The position numbers and the translations under genes were made by a program. From NCBI RefSeq assembly GCF_033115175.1, contig NC_084834.1, positions 80,274,462 to 80,338,461 of the forward strand: 64,000 nt of DNA, given 5' to 3'. Source of the stretch: Lepus europaeus (taxonomy: Eukaryota; Chordata; Mammalia; Lagomorpha; Leporidae). Positions 58,570 through 64,000 of the stretch are shown piece by piece. Each line of letters starts with the position of its first letter. Positions within the stretch are counted from its first letter, which is position 1. Under the pieces are notes generated by a model. That model made no database searches, was not told where the DNA came from, and saw only the letters and a list, made by a program, of their open reading frames with translations.

Positions 58570-58588
58570 TAGGATTCAGACTATTCTT

Positions 58589-58906
58589 AAATGTACACTT
58601 TTTTAAAAAATTTTTGACAGGCAGAGTGGACAGTGAGAGAGCGAGAAACAGAGAGAAAGGTCTTCCTTTGCTGTTGGTTCACCCTCCAATGGCCGCTGCG
58701 GCCAGCGCACTGCGCTGAGCCGAAGCCAGGAGCCAGGTGCTTCCTCCTGGTCTCCCATGGGGTACAGGGCCCAAGCACTTGGGCCATCCTCCACTGCACT
58801 CCCGGGCCACAGCAGAGAGCTGGCCTGGAAGAGGGGCAACCAGGACAGAATCCGGCGCCCCGACCTGGACTAGAACTTGGTGTGCCGCCGCCGCAAGGCG
58901 GAGGAT
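58589..58906 (-). mobile_element. CSINE type B, slightly 5'-truncated, perfect 19-nt target duplication
   Basis: Body runs tgacaggcagagtggacag, GA tract, gttggttcaccctccaatgg, cccaagcacttgggcc, actgcactcccgggcc, gaggggcaaccaggacag, ccggcgccccgacc, and stops at ggcggaggatta, about 25 nt short of the usual head end. Flanked by taggattcagactattctt at 58570-58588 and 58907-58925, identical in both. Between the left duplication and the T-run lie ten non-SINE bases (58589-58598). Confidence 0.96.
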
Positions 58907-58925
58907 TAGGATTCAGACTATTCTT

Positions 58926-59300
58926 GGGTTCTTGGATAGAGGAGTAAATTTTTCGTGGGCTGTTCGCCAGAAGCCACCTTAGTTCTTGGCCTCATATGCC
59001 TTTCCTAAAACATTTCATAACATGGTAGCTTTCCTCATCAGAATGAACAAATTCATGAGGGAGAGTTAGCAAGAAGCAAGCTACATTGTAACCTGATATT
59101 GGGTGTAACCTTCCATGTCTTTGACTGTATTCCATTCGTTGGAAACAAGTTCTTAGGTTCAGTTCACACTCAAAGGGGAAGATTGTGCAATGGCAAGGAT
59201 GTTGGGAATCAGTCATCATTTAGAAACATTTCAGAAGCGTTCTACCACAAGGTGTGTGCAAAACATAGTTATATTAGAGGAAATGTCATTAAACCTGTTG
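58926..59300. repeat. Ancient interspersed repeat, family unassigned
   Basis: Text such as catttcataacatggtagc, gtgtaaccttccatgtcttt, gtattccattcgttggaaac, aagttcttaggttcagttca, cactcaaaggggaagattg recalls a common old mammalian LTR-type repeat. I cannot name the family or fix its ends. Confidence 0.45.
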
Positions 59301-59847
59301 GATGGCAACAAGTGTTGAAAAGAAGCAAGGGGTATGTGAATTGTGCCTGAAGGTTATGCTGTAGTCATGATGTTATTTTATGTATGTATGTAGGTGTAGA
59401 GGAAGCTATGATTAAAACATAAAGGAAGAGGAAAAAGACATTCCTTGAAGCTGGAACAATATAGGAAAACATGCTATTACTAAAGTAGAGAGACAAGTTG
59501 GAGATGAAATTATAGAAAAAGTTGACCTTAAATTTTGGAGGAGCTGGGAGTCCAGTTGAATAATTGATGAAAAAATAATGATGGAGTTCTCAGAAGAAAA
59601 TTGTATGTAAATATAATAGTTGTTACTTTTCTCAAATTTTACCCAGAAAATTTTTATCCATTTTATACTAGGTAGTCTCTGAAGAAACAAACAAAAAGGA
59701 GCATATAGATTAACAGCAGTTCTAATATCACTAATTTATTAGGGAAAAAGGAGCAGGTAATGAAAATATGATACTTTTGGATTAAGAAAGCAAAAAAAAT
59801 CACCAATATATTATGTGTCCATATTAATAAATACGCTAAAATTTCCT
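59301..59847. other. No gene or repeat recognised
   Basis: AT-rich; the antisense open frame 59412-59690 (92 codons) is low in complexity. Confidence 0.4.
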
Positions 59848-59867
59848 AGAAATAAAATAATAAATTT

Positions 59868-60210
59868 GTGGCTGGCACTATGGTGCAGTGGGTTAACACC
59901 CTGGCCTGAAGCATGGGCATCCCATATGGGCGCCGGTTTGAGACCCTGCTGCTCCGCTTCCTGTCCAGCTCTCTGCTATGGCCCGGGAAAGCAGTAGAAG
60001 ATGGGCCAAGTCCCTGGGCCCCTGCACCCACATGGGAGACCTGGAAGAAGCTCCTGGCTCCTGGCTTTGGATCAGCACAGCTCCTGCCGTTGCGGCCATC
60101 TGGGGAGTGAACCATCGCATGGAAGGCCTCTCTCTCTCTCTCTCTCTCTGTCTCTCCTCTCCCTGTGTAACTCTGACTTTCAAATAAATAAATAAATCTT
60201 TTTAAAAAAT
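59868..60210 (+). mobile_element. CSINE type A, full length, perfect 20-nt target duplication
   Basis: Head gtggctggcactatggtgca, gtgggttaacaccctggcct, B box ggtttgagacc, gctccgcttcctgtccagc, ggcccgggaaagcagtag, tccctgggcccctgcaccc, gagtgaaccatcgcatgg, CT block, ctttcaaataaataaataaa tail and short A run. Flanked by agaaataaaataataaattt at 59848-59867 and 60211-60230, identical over 20 nt. Confidence 0.97.
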
Positions 60211-60230
60211 AGAAATAAAATAATAAATTT

Positions 60231-60959
60231 AATATTTATGAAAAAGATATTCTTGCTTTGATTATTTGTAAATCACTTTTGTGTTTAAGATATGCCTGGA
60301 GAAATAAAACCAGAAACCAGGCTACGCAATGGAATCTGGAAGAAATTAAAGTAGGCAATATCCATCTACAACAGAAATTAGATATTAAAATGCTGAGAAT
60401 TCCCATCGGTTCTATTAGGATATTATAAACTTTAAATTAATTAATGGCATTACAGTTCTTAACTTAATTAATAAAATTTATGCCAGGACATGCTTCTCTG
60501 TTATTACTCTGACAGTCAGTTGATTTATGTAGGCCAAAGAATATTTCAAATTACCTTAAACTCAGGGTCATTCTCCATATTTCATTCTTAGCTTTTTGTT
60601 CTTCCTCCTGTAACTCCCTTTGGATACCCTGACAAGGCTGTTATGGAAAAGAAGTATAGGAAGTGATAAAGGTATGTTTTGACTTCTTTCTCTTTGCAAT
60701 GACAAACTGGTGCTCTTTTAAGAAACATGGCTGTGACTATGATTATTGGTCCGGACTTTCAAAATCAGATCTTACCCTTCTGTCCTTCAGCTAACTTCCT
60801 TAATCACGGCAGGTTTAGAGAACCATACTTTGGTCCTTCTCTAAGCTTGTCACCATGACAAAATGCCATATTAATTCTGTTGTTTTTCATTTGAGCTTTA
60901 GCCTGATGATGACTTCATTTAATTCACTACGAATGTCAGGGCCATTTGGCTGAACTATC
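60231..60959. other. No gene or repeat recognised
   Basis: AT-rich with no landmark; a less AT-rich patch at 60580-60860 has no long open frame. Confidence 0.45.
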
Positions 60960-61225
60960 TCCAATAAAACATATGTTTATTGAGTTTTTATGTTAGGAAT
61001 ACAGGAATGAATATAACATATTTATAAGAGATGAGCACTCTCCTCAAGGAATAAAAATATTTGGAAAGTTATAAGAGGATAAAAATAATTGTGAAGGAAA
61101 TAAAATTATAATATTATCAATATAAAGTATAGGGAAGCCCAGAAAAAGGATAAAGAATACCAATTTAGAAATCCAGAAATATTTAATTTAGTGGGTGGCA
61201 CCTGAGATAGCCCAAGAGTGGTAAG
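60960..61225 (-). mobile_element. L2 LINE 3' end, degraded
   Basis: Antisense L2 3' end pattern: acatatgtttattgagtttt, tatgttaggaatacaggaatg, gagcactctcctcaaggaat, then an A-rich middle and gtgggtggcacctgagatag, cccaagagtggtaagctgg. Confidence 0.6.
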
Positions 61226-61429
61226 CTGGATTTTTGAGATGTATAGAGAAAGCAAGATAAATGAGAGAAAACATAATCATAGAACTTGGGTTTTTGTTAC
61301 TTTAGTAAAATTTACATAGGGAATACTTGAAGATGAGATTGGAAAGGTGAAGTGCAAGTGGAAGTAATTGGTCTTGGTTTTGTTGTCACTAAAAATGAAA
61401 CAAAATATTTATAAATCTCTGGTTCAGCA
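61226..61429. other. Short spacer, nothing recognised
   Basis: AT-rich DNA between old repeats. Confidence 0.4.
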
Positions 61430-61610
61430 AGTGGCTGGCTGTTTACCAACTCAGTTGCTCTTCCTCCTGCACATAGAGCTTCACTACACTTACCAGCATC
61501 CCTTGCAGTTATGTGTGGCCATGTGACTGAGAGCTGATGACAATGTGGGGTGCCTTCAGACCTGGTCGACATAAGGCAAAAGATGTGATTTCCTATGTTA
61601 CTTCCTCTCT
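61430..61610 (+). repeat. Old MER-type repeat fragment, family unassigned
   Basis: cactacacttaccagcatcc, cttgcagttatgtgtggcca, tgtgactgagagctgatgac resemble a widespread mammalian repeat with the phrase cccttgcagctaggtgtggc. Ends unresolved. Confidence 0.5.
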
Positions 61611-61649
61611 GGACATATTTAGAGTACTCATATTACCTTATTTCAAGAC

Positions 61650-61990
61650 CTACTAGAAAGATGCAATAATCAAAATATTGTGTTAATAGTTAACATATAG
61701 AATCAAAAATCAGTGAAACAGAATACTACAAAAGTAGACTTATTCAAATAATAAGTTGACATTTGATAAAGATGCAAAGGTAATTCAATAGAGAAAAATA
61801 GTCTTTTCCATAAATTATGTTGGAATAACTGGACAACCAAATTTTTAAAAAATGAAATTCAACACCTATCTACTATTAGAAAAGTTAAGTCAAAATGGAT
61901 GGCAATTCTAAATGTAAAATATGAAACCTGAAATTTTAGAATAAATCATAGTTGAGAATTTTTATTATCTTAGATTCTTAGGTAAGACAC
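61650..61990 (+). mobile_element. L1M-type ORF2 fragment
   Basis: Sense L1 text: aaatattgtgttaatagtta, cagtgaaacagaatactac, gacatttgataaagatgc, aaggtaattcaatagagaaa, aatagtcttttccataaatt, atgttggaataactggaca, gtcaaaatggatggcaattc. It covers a small segment of the ORF2 3' half; stops throughout. Confidence 0.72.
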
Positions 61991-62009
61991 CAGAAACATA
62001 CTACTGGGG

Positions 62010-62528
62010 CTAAAATAATGATTTCCCAAAATGAGGATCTCAGAGGCAAAATGTTACTCTGACATTCTCCTGTACTCCCATCTCCTGCACCTCCTTGCTT
62101 CCCACCAAGGAAAGCAATGGAAATTAGAATTGCTCTTCCTCAAAGAAAATCATAGAAATCAGAATTATTTTTCTACAAAGCAAGCTTTAAAGACTAAGAA
62201 AAATTATTCACTTGCCTTTCTGTCTTGGAGCTGGTCATGAAGACATCCTATAATCTGCTTTTCCTGACTGTAGATAATAAGACACCACACCCCACTCCAA
62301 TTTCAGATCCTTCCATATACCTGGGAGGAAGAAATGCTACATGGAAAGGTTAAGAAAAATCTAAGCAGACAGTCCTTTTGGGTTTCCTCACATCTATCAG
62401 CATTATATCACAATCATTTTATCTTATCAAATTCCTACATGGCTGTAAATACTTCATCCAACCAAAACAAAAAAATTGGGGTTTCTCAACCTGAAGTCTT
62501 GTGTGTCACATAAAATTACAAGTACATA
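62010..62528 (+). mobile_element. Possible old LTR-like sequence
   Basis: Style and order (aatttcagatccttccatat, acctgggaggaagaaatgc, tttgggtttcctcacatc, ctgtaaatacttcatccaac, ggggtttctcaacctgaag) recall a mammalian ERV LTR. No TG...CA ends or target duplication were found. The open frame 62031-62240 is not convincing. Confidence 0.35.
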
Positions 62529-63328
62529 GAGGGCGGAGCCAAGATAGCGGAATAGTGAGGGCGTGCACTGATAGTCTGGGAAAAGATAGTTTAATAAAAG
62601 TGGAGTTACTGTAGTCTCAGGAAAAGACTTGGAAAAAATTGCAGAGGGAACTCTTCCGGATCTAGTGGATGTGACACGGAGGACCTACGGGGAGAGCAAG
62701 GATGCCCACGGCTCGGAAGCCGAAGCGCGGAAGCTGAGCCGCAGAGTCTGCACACCAGCACTGGAAGGGGAGGTGAGACAAAAACCTCAGTAACCCGAGT
62801 CATTGGTGGCGAAAGGCAGAAAGAGCCTAGAGGGAACGAGGCTTGAATCCCCACTGCAGAAAGTTCACCAGGCTGACTGGAGGAGAGAAAAAAAATAAAA
62901 CGAAGAAATAAGGGGAACAGGCACGGACACTAGCCTCTCTCTCCACTCACCTTACAAAGCTGAGCAAGTCAAAGAGCAGGTGCCATTTTGGACATACGTA
63001 AAGTGGTGCCACCATCAGCCAAGCAGAAAAACCTGACTCTGGTGGGGAGAAATTACTGGAAGTTAGAATCCAGTGAAAGTGTGGAGATAATGAAATCAGA
63101 CTGTGAAAATCTAAGGGTGGGTGAGAGACCTCACCAAGTACACAAACTCGGTAACCTTGGCAACCTGGTAAGAGACTGCAGAGAAATTTGAGACCACACT
63201 GAGGACTGCATAGACCCTTTGTGTGGTCCTTGGTGTAGAGCAGACTAATACCCACAGGGGCCAGATTTTATACATCAGCTACCCTCAATTCCACTCAGCT
63301 GTGTGGAATTACTTCCCTTCTGAGTCAA

Positions 63329-63330
<2 letters not shown>

Positions 63331-63361
<31 letters not shown>
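63331..63361. repeat. (GA)n microsatellite in L1 5' UTR
   Basis: About 15 uninterrupted GA units ending in GCGAGC. The other L1 5' UTR in the window has a short GA-free equivalent. Confidence 0.93.
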
Positions 63362-63365
<4 letters not shown>

Positions 63366-63554
63366 ATGACAGAGAACAACCTGGGTGAGTCACCTCTGAC
63401 ACACCCTCAACCCTGAAGAACCAACCAGAGCTCTCTGGCCACACACATCTCAAGCCTCTAAGGATCCATCAAAAGCAGACAGTCCACTTAATCTAGAGCC
63501 ATAGTATAACAAGAAAAAAACACCACAGTGAAGAAACCAAAGAATATCTCCACA

Positions 63555-64000
63555 ATGCCAAACAACAAACGCAGAAACTGAGGTAACAAGAACAAGTAAG
63601 ACACTATGATGCCCCCAAATGAAAAAAGACACCCCAATTCAAGATTATGAAGATGATGAGATAGAGGAAATGCAAGAAGCGGACCTCAAAAAATTGATAA
63701 GAACATTATGAAGTTCTCAAAAAAAATTCTTGAACTACAGAAATCCTAATGGACAAGATAGAAAATCTCACAAAAATGAAATATTAAGGAAGAATCAAAA
63801 TTAAATGAAACTAGTAGAACATGAAACTGTGATAGTGACGAGAAACCATAATGAAATGAAGAATTCAATAGATCAAATGACAAACACATTAGAGAGCCTT
63901 AAAACAGAATGAGTGAAGCAGAAGAGAGAATATCAGACTTAGAAGACAGAGAACAGGAAAGTATATAGTCAAACCAAAGAAAAGAAGAGGAAATTAGAAA
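63555..64000 (+). pseudogene. L1 ORF1 start, broken by early stops
   Basis: Probable ORF1 start ATG at 63555 gives MPNNKRRN and then TGA at 63579-63581 (codon 9). A further stop follows where the other copy has the GAA of KEDIM. The coiled-coil segment (gaagagagaatatcagactt near 63920) is recognisable but out of frame with the start. The copy is therefore not able to make ORF1 protein. The window ends inside ORF1. Confidence 0.8.

Larger units (their letters stand above)
62529..64000 (+). mobile_element. Rabbit-type L1, 5' part, running off the window
   Basis: Starts with the typical L1 5' end gggcggagccaagatagcgg at about 62531. The 5' UTR is about 1.0 kb and clearly richer in GC and CpG than its surroundings (for example ggctcggaagccgaagcgcg at 62711). 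It carries a pure GA run at 63331-63361. It parallels the 5' UTR of the copy at 38518 (gaggtgagac, gccattttggacata, ccacagtgaagaaacc). ORF1 begins at 63555. The element continues beyond base 64000, so its 3' half cannot be judged. Confidence 0.9.

Noticed and set aside
59868..59950. tRNA-like heads with A and B boxes, here and in other SINEs
   Set aside because: They do not fold as complete tRNAs and are followed by SINE bodies and tails, so they are SINE promoters and not tRNA genes.
62604..62854. 82-codon antisense open frame in CpG-rich DNA, looking like a first exon
   Set aside because: The CpG-rich block is the 5' UTR of an L1 element, shared with the copy at 38518.

Overview
The window is a stretch of lagomorph nuclear DNA, most probably rabbit (Oryctolagus) or a close relative. 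The diagnosis rests on 27 copies of the tRNA-derived CSINE (C-repeat) family, with heads like ggggccggcgctgtggcgca, CT-rich 3' ends and (AAATA)n or plain A tails, together with L1 3' ends of the rabbit type. These sit on an old placental-mammal background of MIR, L2, MaLR/MLT1-like LTRs, hAT-type fragments and L1M pieces. The DNA is AT-rich. I see no protein-coding exon, processed gene copy, RNA gene, CpG island or promoter of a host gene. The window reads as intergenic or intronic. The longest open frames are 100-150 codons and lie almost entirely in SINEs, L2 or antisense to L1.

Layout. 1-8 kb: mostly single-copy DNA with two SINEs and one clear MIR. 8-10.5 kb: a SINE-in-SINE nest and a convergent SINE pair. 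10.5-18 kb: mostly single-copy AT-rich DNA with a short tandem repeat, a MIR, a probable LTR and an hAT-like fragment. 18-23 kb: two tandem minus-strand SINEs, two L1 3' fragments, and a MaLR-type LTR split by a truncated rabbit L1 with a 13-nt target duplication. 26.3-29.3 kb: a both-ends-truncated L1 ORF2 remnant, a SINE and a long L2 fragment. 30.9-37.1 kb: MIRs, SINEs and an L1M 3' end. 37.9-44.65 kb: a SINE, a MaLR piece and a near-complete plus-strand L1 whose ORF2 has lost the reverse transcriptase core. 47-54 kb: SINEs, a 427-bp solo LTR with a 6-bp target duplication, another MaLR LTR, a divergent pair of L2 fragments, and a second SINE-in-SINE nest. 55.2-57.1 kb: a three-level nest (L2, then a hAT-like element, then a SINE). 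57.4-60.3 kb: three SINEs, two with perfect target duplications of 19 and 20 nt. 61-64 kb: old L2, L1 and LTR-like debris, then the 5' end of another rabbit L1 running off the window.

Nothing here works together as a gene system. The interest lies in the insertion history: nests give relative ages, target duplications show which copies are recent, and the L1 copies show how they died (internal deletion, an active-site change, early stops). I found no evidence for a new biological system, and the hunt section is limited to structural observations. Family names rest on recalled consensus patterns, not on a search.
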